From contig CALHBJ010000010.1 of assembly GCA_937930845.1 (NCBI GenBank), forward strand, positions 1-64,000: 64,000 nucleotides of DNA, given 5' to 3'. Source of the DNA: an uncultured Rhizobiaceae group bacterium. Its GTDB lineage: Bacteria > Pseudomonadota > Alphaproteobacteria > Rhizobiales > Rhizobiaceae. The translations under genes were made by a program, and so were the position numbers. The notes under the pieces were generated by a model, which saw only the letters and a program-made list of their open reading frames with translations, had not been told where the DNA came from and ran no database searches. Of the stretch, positions 23,936 through 34,646 are shown piece after piece (positions within the stretch are counted from its first letter, which is position 1; each line of letters opens with the position of its first letter).

Positions 23936-24474
23936 TGCGCGTCCTCACCCTCGCCTTCATCGCCTGTTCCCGGCCTCGACAACAACATCAAAAACCGAAG
24001 CAGGGTAACGGCGGCGGCAGAAAAAATGGCCGCCGTAATGAAGCCCACCACGAAATAGCGTGGGATCGTCAGATATTCGGTCACATCACCGTCTTCAAAC
24101 GCGCGCACCGCATAGTCATAAACCCGGTCGCCCAACAATATGGCGATGTAAAAGGTGACAGCCAAAAACAACAGTGAAGTGATCCACCCCAGATAGCCCC
24201 GCTTAAAATGCGGCACCAGATCCACGATCACATGGTCATTGCGCAGGAACATCAAGGGAAACGAAAAGAACACAATTGCGCCCATACAGATCTCGACCAG
24301 TTCAACGGCTCCAACCAGCGGCGAATTGAAAAAATACCGGCCAATGACATCCACGCAGGTAAGCACCACCAGCAGGAGCAGAATCAGGGCTGCAATATTG
24401 GCTGCAAAAAGGCTGACGGAATCCGCCAGCCTTTCTGTTTTCGACAGGAAATTTCGCATTATTGAAACGAACAA
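23932..24474 (-). CDS. TRAP transporter small permease (DctQ-like)
   Basis: Four predicted TM segments, VLTCVDVIGRYFFNSPLVGAVELVEICMG; overlaps the DctM start. Confidence 0.9.
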   Translation of the reverse strand: MFVSIMRNFLSKTERLADSVSLFAANIAALILLLLVVLTCVDVIGRYFFNSPLVGAVELVEICMGAIVFFSFPLMFLRNDHVIVDLVPHFKRGYLGWITSLLFLAVTFYIAILLGDRVYDYAVRAFEDGDVTEYLTIPRYFVVGFITAAIFSAAAVTLLRFLMLLSRPGTGDEGEGEDAQ

Positions 24475-24476
24475 TC

Positions 24477-25484
24477 CTATTTCAGCATCGACTTCATATG
24501 CTCAAGCGCAGCTTTTGCATCAACGCCGCGGCTGTCGATCTCTGCAAGAACCTCGGCCTGAATAGCGGCTGTTTTCTCTTTGAAATAGGCCCGCTCTTCG
24601 GCGCTGGCTTCGTTGATTTTCAGGCCGGATTTAACAGATTCTGCGCGACCAATCTCATCTGCTTCATCCCAGAATTTGCCGATTGTGCGCGCCATTTCAA
24701 CACCGCGCAATTTGTCGACACAGCCCCGGTGGGCATCAGAGAGACCATCATAGCTGCCCTGGTTCAGGATCAGGCCGAATGAGGTCGTATACATGCCATC
24801 GGGGTTCATGAACGAATATTTGGCAAGTTCGTTGATCTTGAAAGAAAACATTGTTTCCATGGGGAAGAACACGCCTTCAGCGACACCCGACGAAATGGCT
24901 TCATAAACCGCCGGTGCAGGCATGTTCACGCCCGCCGCGCCAAGCGCACTGCCAACGGCATTGGCCACACCGCCACCCACGCGCAGCTTCAAGCCCTCAA
25001 CCTGCTTGTAGGAAGTGATTTCTTCCTTGGTGTGAATGCCACCGGGCCCGTGAACGAAATTGGCCAGCACCTGCACACCTTTGGCTTCCTTGGCGGGCGC
25101 GAAGAATTTTTCATGTGTTGACTGAAACGCCGCCGACAAGGTTTCCGCATTGCCGGTCAGGCCAGGCATTTCGACCATTTTGGTGGTCAGGAATTTGCCC
25201 TTGGTATAGCCGTGCACAATCCAGCCAATATCGGCAACACCGTCACGGATCGTGTCATATTGCGCTGGCGGCGGTGCCAGACCATTTTCTAGTTTGACGC
25301 TGAGCGACCCGCCGGAGCATTTTTTCAGCTCTTCATTCAGCCAGGGCATAACCTTTGTTGCCATGGCATGTTTTGGCCCGGCCCAATGGGAAAATGTGAG
25401 CACTTTGTCCGCAGCCAGCGCGCTGCCTGCAAATGTGCCAATGGCAATCGTCGAGGCAAATAGCCCCTTGAGTATCTTGTTCAT
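24477..25484 (-). CDS. TRAP transporter substrate-binding protein (DctP-like)
   Basis: Signal peptide ...GSALAADKVLTFSHWAGPKH, VEGLKLRVGGGVANAVGSALGAAGVNMPAPAVYEAISSGVAEGVFFP. Confidence 0.9.
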   Translation of the reverse strand: MNKILKGLFASTIAIGTFAGSALAADKVLTFSHWAGPKHAMATKVMPWLNEELKKCSGGSLSVKLENGLAPPPAQYDTIRDGVADIGWIVHGYTKGKFLTTKMVEMPGLTGNAETLSAAFQSTHEKFFAPAKEAKGVQVLANFVHGPGGIHTKEEITSYKQVEGLKLRVGGGVANAVGSALGAAGVNMPAPAVYEAISSGVAEGVFFPMETMFSFKINELAKYSFMNPDGMYTTSFGLILNQGSYDGLSDAHRGCVDKLRGVEMARTIGKFWDEADEIGRAESVKSGLKINEASAEERAYFKEKTAAIQAEVLAEIDSRGVDAKAALEHMKSMLK

Positions 25485-25727
25485 GTTAACCTCCCAGTTA
25501 AACGCTTTAAGTGCATATTTTGATGAGAATATCGCTTTGGAAAGATCGATGAGTCAACGAAAGAAACGGACATCTGCCCATAATCTGCCTTCCCTTGGTC
25601 AAAGGTATGAGATTCTGGCTCGATTTGGGGCCGCATTTGATGATTTCCAACAAACAAACCGGGCATTATCGACAAAGCTCAAGCGACATGCTGAAATTGG
25701 ACAAACAAGAACCCGTCAAATCCGCCC

Positions 25728-26774
25728 ATGTTCACAGACCGTATTGAAGGCAAATGGATCAACCTGTTTGCTGAACTCTTTTCGCTGAGCGGCGTGTCGC
25801 AGGGCGATGAAGTTGTCATTCTTTCAGAAACCCAATCCCGCCAGATCAACGTGCATCTGGCAGAATTGGCCTTGGTTCAATTGAAGGCAAGACCAGCCCA
25901 TCTGGTGATCACCACGCCCGCCCAGTCGGCCCCGGTGCCCATTCGTTCAACCGGCGCATCAGCCTCTTTGCAAAACCATGGCCCCGCCATGGCCGCCCTG
26001 AAATTTGGCGGATTGATTATCGATTGCACCGTGGAGGGCCTTTTACACGCCCCCGAACTGCCGGGAATTCTAAAGTCCGGATCGCGCGTGTTGATGATCT
26101 CCAATGAACACCCGGAGATTCTAGAACGGGTGGGGTTCGAACCTGCGCTTAAAGAACGGGTGAAAACCGGTATGAAAATGATGCGCGGTGCCAAGGAAAT
26201 GCGTGTCACGTCTGCAGCTGGCACCGACCTCACCATTAATCTTGAAAGCGCTGTTGTCGGCGGCGGTTGGGGCTTCACCACAACGCCTGGCACAATTACG
26301 AACTGGCCAGGTGGCCTGTGTCTCGCCTTCCCGGCACGCAACACGACAAATGGCATATTGGTGCTCGACCGTGGCGATCAGAATCTGACGTTCAAACGAT
26401 ATCTTGAGCAGCCCGTACGTCTGGTTCTGGAAAACGACTACATCACCGATATTCAGGGCGACACGCTGGACGCCCGGTTGATGCATGAGGCCATCGATGT
26501 TTGGAACGACCCGGACGCCTATGCCACCTCCCATGTGGGCTGGGGCATGAACAATCAAGCAAAATGGGTGTCCATGGCCCATTACGATAAAGGCGACCAC
26601 AACGGCACCGAACAGCGCGTTTTTGCCGGGAATTTCCTTTTTTCAACCGGCGCAAATGAAATCGCAAAACGCTATTCACTGGGCCATTTCGACCTGCCGA
26701 TGCAAGGATGCTCCATCAAGCTCGATGGCCGCGATGTGGTCGTCGATGGCGAGTTGATCGCGGAACTTGCATGA
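25728..26774 (+). CDS. M29-fold / NicX-like (2,5-dihydroxypyridine 5,6-dioxygenase-related) protein
   Basis: SAAGTDLTINLESAVVGGGWGFTTTPGTITNWPGG, ATSHVGWGMNNQAKW, HFDLPMQGCSIKLDGRDVVVDGEL; the assignment is by family resemblance only. Confidence 0.65.
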   Translation: MFTDRIEGKWINLFAELFSLSGVSQGDEVVILSETQSRQINVHLAELALVQLKARPAHLVITTPAQSAPVPIRSTGASASLQNHGPAMAALKFGGLIIDCTVEGLLHAPELPGILKSGSRVLMISNEHPEILERVGFEPALKERVKTGMKMMRGAKEMRVTSAAGTDLTINLESAVVGGGWGFTTTPGTITNWPGGLCLAFPARNTTNGILVLDRGDQNLTFKRYLEQPVRLVLENDYITDIQGDTLDARLMHEAIDVWNDPDAYATSHVGWGMNNQAKWVSMAHYDKGDHNGTEQRVFAGNFLFSTGANEIAKRYSLGHFDLPMQGCSIKLDGRDVVVDGELIAELA

Positions 26775-27544
26775 GCGTTTCCCACACATCTATTGGCGAA
26801 AGCGCCCGGGCAGTTGTCTTTCTCCACGGCGTGGGCAGTGGCAAGGAAGGCTGGATGGCCCAGGCCGATGCGGTCACCCGTGCCGGGTGGCGGTTCATCG
26901 CATTTGATGCGCCGGGCTTTGGACAAACACCCCTGCCCCAACAAGCCGGGTTTGAACCCCACATGCGCGCAGTGATCGATATATTGGACCACTATAAATT
27001 GGAAAATGCCGTAATATGCGGCCATTCGCTTGGGGGCATGACCGCACAGGAAGTCTATGCCGCCCACCCTGACCGTGTGTCCGCGCTCATATTATCCGCC
27101 ACCAGCCCGGCCTTTGGAAAACCCGATGGCGATTTCCAAAAGGAGTTTCTGCGGGCGCGTTTTGAACCATTCGACAATGGCATGACCATGCCGGAATTTG
27201 CCCGCAGCTTTGCGCCAAAACTGTTGGGTTCATCGCCCGACAGCGCCGCGGTTGAAAATGTGGTGGAGGTCATGTCGCGCGTATCTGTCGAGGCCTACCG
27301 TCTCGCCATGCAGACCATTACAGGCTTTGACCAGCGCAGCAATCTGCCCAACATCACCGTCCCCACTCTACTCATTGCCGGTGATCATGACACCAATTCT
27401 CCAGCAAAAATGATGGCACGCATGGCGCAGCATATTGCCAACAGCATCTATGTGGAACTGGAGAATACCGGACATATGGCGCCCATTGAAAACGCACCGG
27501 CGTTCAACCACCATCTCACTTCATTTCTTCAGCGCCTGGATTGA
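26771..27544 (+). CDS. Alpha/beta hydrolase
   Basis: VVFLHGVGSGKEGW, ICGHSLGGMTAQEVYAAHP nucleophile elbow, LLIAGDHDTNSP, NTGHMAPIENAPAFN. Confidence 0.88.
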   Translation: MSVSHTSIGESARAVVFLHGVGSGKEGWMAQADAVTRAGWRFIAFDAPGFGQTPLPQQAGFEPHMRAVIDILDHYKLENAVICGHSLGGMTAQEVYAAHPDRVSALILSATSPAFGKPDGDFQKEFLRARFEPFDNGMTMPEFARSFAPKLLGSSPDSAAVENVVEVMSRVSVEAYRLAMQTITGFDQRSNLPNITVPTLLIAGDHDTNSPAKMMARMAQHIANSIYVELENTGHMAPIENAPAFNHHLTSFLQRLD

Positions 27545-27547
27545 TCA

Positions 27548-28771
27548 ATGAACATCGCCCCCCAAAACTTCTTCCCCACGATCACAAGCAAGTCCACCGA
27601 AGAAGAACTGATCAGTGCGGCACGTTGGCTGGGGCAAAACCGTTTTGCCGATCGGGCAGAAGAATATGATCTGGAGGCAAAGTTTCCCACGGAGAATTAC
27701 GAAGACCTGCGCGCCGCCGGATTTCTCGGCCTCACCATTCCAGCCGACTATGGTGGCATTGGTGTCAGCTATGAAACCTATTGCAAAATATCCCAGGAAA
27801 TTGCCCGCTGGTGCGGGGCCACAGCTCTGACATTCAACATGCATGCGCAAACCATGTTCTGGACCGGCAGTGTGTTTGATACGACCCCCGGCTTTGACGA
27901 ACTGCGCGAAGAACAAAACCGGCGGCGCGCCAAACTCTATGCCCGTGTCCTTGAGGATGGAGCGATATTCGCTCAACCCTTCTCCGAACCCAATTCAGCA
28001 GCCGCTGCGGGCAAGGCACCTTTTGGCACCACGGCGCGCAAAGTTGAGGGCGGATGGATTGTCAACGGCGTCAAGCATTTTGCCTCTCTTGCCGGTGCTG
28101 CAAGTTATTACTCCATGATCTGCACGGTTGAGGGAATGGAGGGTCGCGACAAGATCAAGAAGGCGGTCTATTTATGCGTTCCCGAAAGCGCCGAGGGATT
28201 TGAGATATTCGGTCCCTGGGATCCGGTTGGCATGCGCGCAACCGTCTCGCGCGGGTTGAAAATGGAAGAGGTATTCGTGCCCGACGAGTTGGAATTGCTC
28301 CCGCCCGGTGTCTATTATGAATTGTCTCTAAAATGGCCACACATGTTCTTCACCCTGTGCCCCACCTATATGGGCATTTCCCAGGCAGCATTTGATTTTA
28401 CCGTCGAATATTTGCGCCCGGGCCTGCGCGACATACCGTCGAAACAGCATGCGGTTGCCCAGATGCGTCTGAAGCTGGAACAGTCCCGCGCCCTGTTTGA
28501 AACCACAATCGCCGACGCCGCCTATGGCCCGACAAAAGCACAGCGTATGCGCGCCTATGCAGCGCAATATACGATCATGGAACATTCACAGGATATCTGT
28601 TCGCTGGCCATGCGAACCTGCGGTGGGCGCACATTGTTAAAAAGCATGCCGCTTGAGCGCCTGTATCGCGAGAGCCGGTGCGGCTCGCTGATGTTGCCCT
28701 GGACAGCCGAAATCGCCGAAAACCGATTGGGTGAAGAAAGTCTGTTTGAACCGGGCGAACCCCGCGAATAG
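27548..28771 (+). CDS. Acyl-CoA dehydrogenase family protein
   Basis: LTIPADYGGIGVSYETYCKISQEIARWCGATALTFNMH; C-terminal RTCGGRTLLKSMPLERLYRESRCGSLMLPWTAEIAENRLG. Confidence 0.88.
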   Translation: MNIAPQNFFPTITSKSTEEELISAARWLGQNRFADRAEEYDLEAKFPTENYEDLRAAGFLGLTIPADYGGIGVSYETYCKISQEIARWCGATALTFNMHAQTMFWTGSVFDTTPGFDELREEQNRRRAKLYARVLEDGAIFAQPFSEPNSAAAAGKAPFGTTARKVEGGWIVNGVKHFASLAGAASYYSMICTVEGMEGRDKIKKAVYLCVPESAEGFEIFGPWDPVGMRATVSRGLKMEEVFVPDELELLPPGVYYELSLKWPHMFFTLCPTYMGISQAAFDFTVEYLRPGLRDIPSKQHAVAQMRLKLEQSRALFETTIADAAYGPTKAQRMRAYAAQYTIMEHSQDICSLAMRTCGGRTLLKSMPLERLYRESRCGSLMLPWTAEIAENRLGEESLFEPGEPRE

Positions 28772-28783
28772 GCCGCATACCCT

Positions 28784-30262
28784 ATGAATCTGACACAAAG
28801 ACTGCGCCATTGGGCCACCACCTCACCCCATGCCCCTGCCCTCGTGTTCGAAGGTGAAACAATCACGTTTCACGAACTGCAGAGCCGCTCGCAAACCACA
28901 GCCCAATTATTGGCCATGAAATACGGCGTGAAGCGCGGGGACCGGGTGGCCTTTCTTGGCCTCAATCACCCAAACATTTTATATCTGGTCTATGCCTGCG
29001 CCCATGTGGGGGCGATCTTTTCCCCCTGGAACAGCCGCCTTGCCCGCGACGAATATGCGTATCTGGTGGACAATTGCGAACCGGTGATTTGCTTTTATGA
29101 CGACCATTTTTCCGACACCGTGGCCGCACTTACAAACGCCAATTGCCAGTTCGTTCACACATCAACCCTGGATCACAATGAGCAAGGTTCAGACTGTCCC
29201 GCTGCCGATGTGGCACAGGATGATGCCCTGCTGTTGGTCTACACCTCTGGCACAACCGGCAAACCCAAAGGCGTATTGCTGTCGCGCAGTGCCGTTGATG
29301 CAAATATTGAAAACGGCAATGCCCTTTATGGGTTTCTACCGGGGCAGAACGTGTTGATCACACTGCCCCTGTTTCACGTAGGCGGATTATGTATTCTGTT
29401 GCTGCCTGCCCTGACCAATGGGGCAACGATTTATCTCCACGCAAAATTCGATCCCGGCGAAACGCTGAATGCACTGCAACGCGACCGCATTATCACCAGC
29501 ATTTTTGTCCCTGCCCAAATGTCAGCGATGATGGGCCTGGAGGGTTGGCAAGACGCCCGTTTCGACGCCATGAAATATGTTGTCATGGGATCATCAATCG
29601 TGCCCATGAATCAAACAAAAGCCTGGCACGACAAGGGCATTCCACTGAGCCAGGTTTATGGCGCAACAGAAACCGGCCCCACAGCCATCGCCATGCCCGT
29701 CGCACACGCCGTGCAGGCCGAAGGCTCCGCCGGATCGCCAGCCCACTTGTGCGAAATCGACATTCGCGATGCCCAGGGCGCATCCTGCCGCACGGGCGTC
29801 AATGGGGAAATCTGGGTCAGCGGACCCAACATATTGAGCTGCTATTGGCGCAACCACAATGAGACCGACAAAGTTCTGCAAAACGGCTGGTACAATACCG
29901 GCGACATCGGCCATGTGGATGCCAACGGCTTTTATTGGATCGTCGACCGGTCAAAAGACGTGATCATCTCCGGTGGGGAGAACATTTATCCGGCCGAAAT
30001 CGAAGCCGTTGCACTCGATCATCCAGCCATCAATGCTATTGCGATTGTTGGGCGGTCCGATCTCCATTGGGGTGAAACACCCGTTGCCGCCGTCGAACTT
30101 GCGCCGGGTGCATCATTGGAAATTGAGGAGCTGACCGCGTTTTTCAAAGACCGCATTGCCCGTTTCAAACAGCCAAAAGCGGTAATCACATTCACCAATT
30201 TGCCGCGCAATAGCATGGGTAAAATCGACAAAACAGCCATCCGCAAGGCTGTAAATTCTTAG
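28784..30262 (+). CDS. Acyl-CoA synthetase / AMP-dependent ligase
   Basis: LVYTSGTTGKPKGVLLSRSAV, QVYGATETGP, GWYNTGDIGHVDANGFYWIVDRSKDVIISGGENIYPAEIE. Confidence 0.93.
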   Translation: MNLTQRLRHWATTSPHAPALVFEGETITFHELQSRSQTTAQLLAMKYGVKRGDRVAFLGLNHPNILYLVYACAHVGAIFSPWNSRLARDEYAYLVDNCEPVICFYDDHFSDTVAALTNANCQFVHTSTLDHNEQGSDCPAADVAQDDALLLVYTSGTTGKPKGVLLSRSAVDANIENGNALYGFLPGQNVLITLPLFHVGGLCILLLPALTNGATIYLHAKFDPGETLNALQRDRIITSIFVPAQMSAMMGLEGWQDARFDAMKYVVMGSSIVPMNQTKAWHDKGIPLSQVYGATETGPTAIAMPVAHAVQAEGSAGSPAHLCEIDIRDAQGASCRTGVNGEIWVSGPNILSCYWRNHNETDKVLQNGWYNTGDIGHVDANGFYWIVDRSKDVIISGGENIYPAEIEAVALDHPAINAIAIVGRSDLHWGETPVAAVELAPGASLEIEELTAFFKDRIARFKQPKAVITFTNLPRNSMGKIDKTAIRKAVNS

Positions 30263-30290
30263 CCCACTGACCAAGATACACGTTCAGATA

Positions 30291-30325
30291 CAAAAATGGC
30301 CCCGCATCGTTTGTTGCGGAGCCAT
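30291..30325 (-). terminator. Intrinsic terminator after rplL
   Basis: Minus strand ATGGCTCCGCA-ACAAACGA-TGCGGGGCCAT followed by TTTTTG. Confidence 0.75.
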
Positions 30326-30353
30326 TGAATTGTGTCTCGAAAGACCTGCGAAC

Positions 30354-30734
30354 TTACTTCAGTTCGACAGAAGCACCAGCTTCTTCGAGCTGTTTCTTCA
30401 GCTCTTCTGCTTCGCCTTTTGAGATGCCTTCTTTGATAGGCTTTGGAGCGCCTTCGACGAGGTCTTTGGCTTCTTTCAGGCCAAGACCCGTGATGCCGCG
30501 AACTTCTTTGATGACGTTGATTTTCTTGTCGCCAGCAGCAGTCAAAATGACGTCAAACTCGTCTTTTTCTTCAGCAGCTTCAGCAGCAGGTGCAGCACCA
30601 GCAGCAGCAACAGCCACAGGAGCAGCGGCGGAAACGCCCCAGTGCTCTTCCAGCATTTTTGAAAGTTCAGCAGCTTCCAGCACGGTCAGTGCGGACAGGT
30701 CGTCTACGATCTTTTGAAGATCAGCCATATTCAT
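30354..30734 (-). CDS. rplL: 50S ribosomal protein L7/L12
   Basis: [71 protein letters not shown]. Confidence 0.98.
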   Translation of the reverse strand: MNMADLQKIVDDLSALTVLEAAELSKMLEEHWGVSAAAPVAVAAAGAAPAAEAAEEKDEFDVILTAAGDKKINVIKEVRGITGLGLKEAKDLVEGAPKPIKEGISKGEAEELKKQLEEAGASVELK

Positions 30735-30807
30735 ATTCCTTGCGTATGTTCGTCAATTCGAACGAATGGTTGAAATGCCCTCGCGGGCGTAATTGGGTTG
30801 AAGTCCG

Positions 30808-31326
30808 CTACGCGGCTTCCTCTTTTGTCGAGTAGGCCCCGATGACACGTGCCACAGCACCAGCCGGTGCGTTGGTCAGCATCGCGATGCGCTGTGCAGG
30901 CGTATTGATCATACCAATGATCTTACCGCGCAGTTCATCAATCGACGGCATTGTGGCCAGAGCCTTCACACCGTTTTCATCGAGGTTGGTCGCGCCCATG
31001 GCGCCGCCCAGAATAACGAGCTTGTCGTTTTTCTTGGCGAACTCACTGGCCGCTTTCGGGGCTGCCACAGGATCGTCTGCAAAGGCGATCAGTGTCGGGC
31101 CTGTAAACAGGCCAGACATGTGTTCAGCTTCCGTACCCTCAAGAGCAAGCTTGACGAGGCGGTTCTTCGCGACTTTGACTGTGCCACCTGCAGCGCGCAT
31201 CGACGACCGAAAATCGGTCATTTCTGCCACTGACAGACCGGCATAATGTGCCACCACGACGGAGCCCGCGCCCGAAAGCGTGTCCTTCATCTCAGCGACA
31301 AATTCGCGTTTTTCCGCTCTTTCCAA
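30808..31326 (-). CDS. rplJ: 50S ribosomal protein L10 (likely TTG start)
   Basis: [51 protein letters not shown] preceded by GGAGAG; the ORF-track ATG (31413) gives an N-terminal extension atypical for L10. Confidence 0.9.
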   Translation of the reverse strand: MERAEKREFVAEMKDTLSGAGSVVVAHYAGLSVAEMTDFRSSMRAAGGTVKVAKNRLVKLALEGTEAEHMSGLFTGPTLIAFADDPVAAPKAASEFAKKNDKLVILGGAMGATNLDENGVKALATMPSIDELRGKIIGMINTPAQRIAMLTNAPAGAVARVIGAYSTKEEAA

Positions 31327-31722
31327 TTTGTCTCTCCAGTATGCCCCTCCCCAATATGGAGAAAAGCGCACAAATGTACGCCGGGGGCGGTTTCCGTTTA
31401 CAACCGATCCCAAGGGAACCCAGGGGATCAGTTGCGCTCAGTTCCTGCCCCCTTGCATTTTCAATGGAAAAAACAAGGCAATCGTTCGAACCATACCGTC
31501 CCGCCAAAGCGGGAACAAAATCCGGTTCTTCCGTCTGTGCAGGCAATTAAGGCTTGCGCCTCCTGCAGTCTTGGACAGGGTGGAAAGCATCAGCCTTCCT
31601 TCACACCATAAGGTGCGGCGGTGATATGACAGAGCTCGGCGCAATTATCAAGTGGCAATCACCGCCACAACAATGAGGTAACCGCCCCTGCTCGTGTTGA
31701 AGCCTGCCACAAAACTCCCCAA

Positions 31723-32214
31723 TTGCAGAATAGTGCGACAGGGGTATTCTGTTGCAAAAGCAAATCGGTGATTCCCATGCATAGAATTGGTACTATTCCA
31801 TTTGACATAAAAGGCGACCTGATGGCCCTGTTGTTTGTCACGTCCCAGACCCGGGGCCGCTGGATATTGCCCAAGGGCCTGGCCAAACAGGGCGAGACCC
31901 ATGCGCAAACCTGCGAGCGCGAAAGCTTTGAAGAAGCGGGTATCAAGGGCATCGTCATGGAGAATTTCCCCGTGACGGTTTCCATCAACAAGCAATCGGA
32001 AGATGGCAAAAAGGCTATTCCTGTCACCTACTATCCCCTGCTGGTGGAAGATCAGTATGACGAATGGCCGGAAATGAATAAACGGGAACGGCACTGGGCG
32101 CTCCTAAACGATGCGTCCAAAGTGACCTATCGGGAAGACTATCTGGGATTGATCAAGAGCTTTGAGGCAATTGCACCCTGGGTCAAAGAAGCTGCAAAAG
32201 AGCATAGATCGTAG
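31723..32214 (+). CDS. NUDIX hydrolase
   Basis: LPKGLAKQGETHAQTCERESFEEAGIKG NUDIX box; the true start may be MHRIGTIPF at 31777. Confidence 0.85.
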   Translation: MQNSATGVFCCKSKSVIPMHRIGTIPFDIKGDLMALLFVTSQTRGRWILPKGLAKQGETHAQTCERESFEEAGIKGIVMENFPVTVSINKQSEDGKKAIPVTYYPLLVEDQYDEWPEMNKRERHWALLNDASKVTYREDYLGLIKSFEAIAPWVKEAAKEHRS

Positions 32215-33688
32215 CAGCCAGCGCGGCAGATGCCGGAACGGTGATAACCCAGGCCGCCGCAATGGACATCACAAAGCGCCGCCGAACCAGATAGCGCTTG
32301 CGGCGTTGTGACGGGGTCGCAAATGCGTCCTCAGACGTGGCATTGAGCTTGTGACCGGGGCGCAACTTCTTGCGATTGGGATTTTCTGAATATTCCCGAA
32401 GGAATCCCACGCCAAATACCGCACCCACGGCAATATGCGTTGAACTCACGGGCAGACCCAGTGTTGTGGCGATGAGCACTGTCACAGCCGCCGAGAGCGC
32501 CACACAATAAGCCCTTGGCGAATTAAGCCGGGTAATTTTCTCCCCCACAACCGCAATCAGTTTGGGGCCAAACAATCCCAGTCCCAGCGCGATGCCGAAC
32601 GCACCAACCACCATCACCCACAAGGGAATTGAAACACTTTTGGCAATCTCGCTGTCGCCAATGGTCGACACGATAGCGGCCAGTGGTCCCACAGCATTGG
32701 CCACATCATTTGCCCCATGGGCAAACGATAACAACGCTGCACCAATGATCAAGGGCACGTTGAAGAGCTTGTAGACTTCCTTTTTCGTGTTCTCCATTCC
32801 CACCACGCGATTGCGAATATAGGGGCGCGAAAGAAAGTAGGCGACGCCGAACGACAGACAGGAAAACAGGAACACTTCGATCAGGGATGGCCTCCAGATC
32901 TTTTTCAGCCCCTTCATCGCCATATAGGCAGCAAAGGCAGCCGCCATCAGCCCAATCATCACGGGCACCCAACGCTTTGCCGCCGCCAAACGATCTGGAA
33001 CGTTGAAGATATTCACCTTGATGAACAGCAACAACCCCGCGGCAACCAAGGCACCAAACACAGGCGAAATGATCCAGCTGGCCGCAATTGCCGACATGGT
33101 CACCCAATTGACCAGACCAACACCGGCAGCTGCGACCCCTGCACCGAGCACGCCGCCCACAATTGAATGGGTTGTGGACACCGGCGCGCTCAATACGGTC
33201 GCCAGATTGATCCACAATCCCGCCGCCAGCAAAGCGCTGAGCATGAGATAACGGAATTCTTCAACCGAGACCTCGCCACCGGGGGAAATAATGCCCTTCG
33301 ACACCGTCTTCACCACATCACCACCGGCCAGCAAGGCCCCTGCACTTTCGCAAATTGCAGCAATAACCACGGCAGCGCCCACAGTTAAAACGCGGCCACC
33401 CACAGCCGGGCCCATATTATTGGCCACATCATTGGCGCCAATATTGAGGGCCATATAACCGCCAATCACAGCAGCAATAACGATCAGCAGAGTTTCCTCG
33501 CCCAACCCCACATGGGAACGCCCCACAAACACCGCCACCAGCGCCAAAAACACCAGCGAAAGACCAACAGGCACAACGATGCCGCTGACAGACATGAACT
33601 GGGACTGGCCGAACCGGAACCGGCGCAAATCGTTGATATATCTGTTCTCGGAACTCTTTTCGGAAGGGCTCATGAATTTCGTCGCCAA
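32183..33688 (-). CDS. Inorganic phosphate transporter (PiT family)
   Basis: GGYMALNIGANDVANNMGPAVGGR and SFAHGANDVANAVGPLAAIV duplicated PiT signatures; SSTHIAVGAVFGVG. Confidence 0.92.
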   Translation of the reverse strand: MATKFMSPSEKSSENRYINDLRRFRFGQSQFMSVSGIVVPVGLSLVFLALVAVFVGRSHVGLGEETLLIVIAAVIGGYMALNIGANDVANNMGPAVGGRVLTVGAAVVIAAICESAGALLAGGDVVKTVSKGIISPGGEVSVEEFRYLMLSALLAAGLWINLATVLSAPVSTTHSIVGGVLGAGVAAAGVGLVNWVTMSAIAASWIISPVFGALVAAGLLLFIKVNIFNVPDRLAAAKRWVPVMIGLMAAAFAAYMAMKGLKKIWRPSLIEVFLFSCLSFGVAYFLSRPYIRNRVVGMENTKKEVYKLFNVPLIIGAALLSFAHGANDVANAVGPLAAIVSTIGDSEIAKSVSIPLWVMVVGAFGIALGLGLFGPKLIAVVGEKITRLNSPRAYCVALSAAVTVLIATTLGLPVSSTHIAVGAVFGVGFLREYSENPNRKKLRPGHKLNATSEDAFATPSQRRKRYLVRRRFVMSIAAAWVITVPASAALAATIYALLQLL

Positions 33689-33883
33689 AACTGGGAAAAC
33701 GCATCGCGTAACGGTGCCGCACTCTAGCCACGAATGGGGGTGTTCAGAAATCGAAAATTTGAGTTGTACAAAGACTTCTCACCGGCGTGTTTTAGCCGTT
33801 TTGCCCTGCAACGGGCATCATTTGCGCGCAAATGCTCCCATGTCGGGCCGGTACAGATGCGCAATCCCACCATCAAACCCAAA

Positions 33884-33912
33884 CAAAAAAGGCCCCGGAT
33901 TGCGCCGGGGCC
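33884..33912 (-). terminator. Intrinsic terminator after rplA
   Basis: Minus strand GGCCCCGG-CGCAAT-CCGGGGCC-TTTTTTG. Confidence 0.85.
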
Positions 33913-33940
33913 TTTTAGAATTTGATTGGAAATGCCTGCC

Positions 33941-34642
33941 TTAGCTGGCTGGCATCACAGTCGACGGATCCACTTTAACGCCTGGGCCCATTGTCGAAGA
34001 AATCGCAATGCGCTTCACGTAAGTACCCTTAGCGCCGGCTGGCTTGGCTTTGAGCACAGCTTCAGCGAGCGCTTTGATATTTTCTTCAAGCGCGGCGGCG
34101 TCAAAGCTGGCCTTGCCGATACCGGCATGGATGACACCGGCTTTTTCCACGCGGAACTCCACCGAACCACCTTTGGCGTCTTTAACCGCCTGGGTCACGT
34201 CTGGTGTGACGGTTCCAACACGCGGGTTTGGCATCAGGCCGCGAGGACCAAGCACCTTACCCAAACGACCCACAAGGGCCATCATGTCGGGCGTGGCGAT
34301 GATCCGGTCAAACGGAATGTCGCCGCCCTGGATGCGTTCCATCAGCTCTTCTGCACCCACCACATCAGCACCGGCAGCAGTTGCTTCTTCAGCTTTTGCA
34401 TCACGTGCAAATACGGCCACACGCATGTTCTTGCCGGTTCCGTTTGGCATGGTGATCACACCACGAACCATCTGGTCCGCATGGCGTGGGTCAACACCCA
34501 GGTTCATGGCAACTTCAACGGTTTCGTCAAATTTTGCCTTGGCGCCATTCTTGATGACGGTGATCGCTTCACTAAGAGCGTAAAGCTTTTTGCGGTCGAG
34601 TCCCTCACGGGCAGCCTCTAGGCGTTTTCCTGCTTTTGCCAT
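33941..34642 (-). CDS. rplA: 50S ribosomal protein L1
   Basis: [31 protein letters not shown]...[25 protein letters not shown]. Confidence 0.98.
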   Translation of the reverse strand: MAKAGKRLEAAREGLDRKKLYALSEAITVIKNGAKAKFDETVEVAMNLGVDPRHADQMVRGVITMPNGTGKNMRVAVFARDAKAEEATAAGADVVGAEELMERIQGGDIPFDRIIATPDMMALVGRLGKVLGPRGLMPNPRVGTVTPDVTQAVKDAKGGSVEFRVEKAGVIHAGIGKASFDAAALEENIKALAEAVLKAKPAGAKGTYVKRIAISSTMGPGVKVDPSTVMPAS

Positions 34643-34646
34643 CTGA

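Noticed and set aside
30808-31413. Extended 201-aa rplJ ORF from ATG 31413
   Set aside because: The N-terminal extension is atypical for L10; a TTG with a good SD at 31326 matches the conserved start (x)ERAEKREFV.
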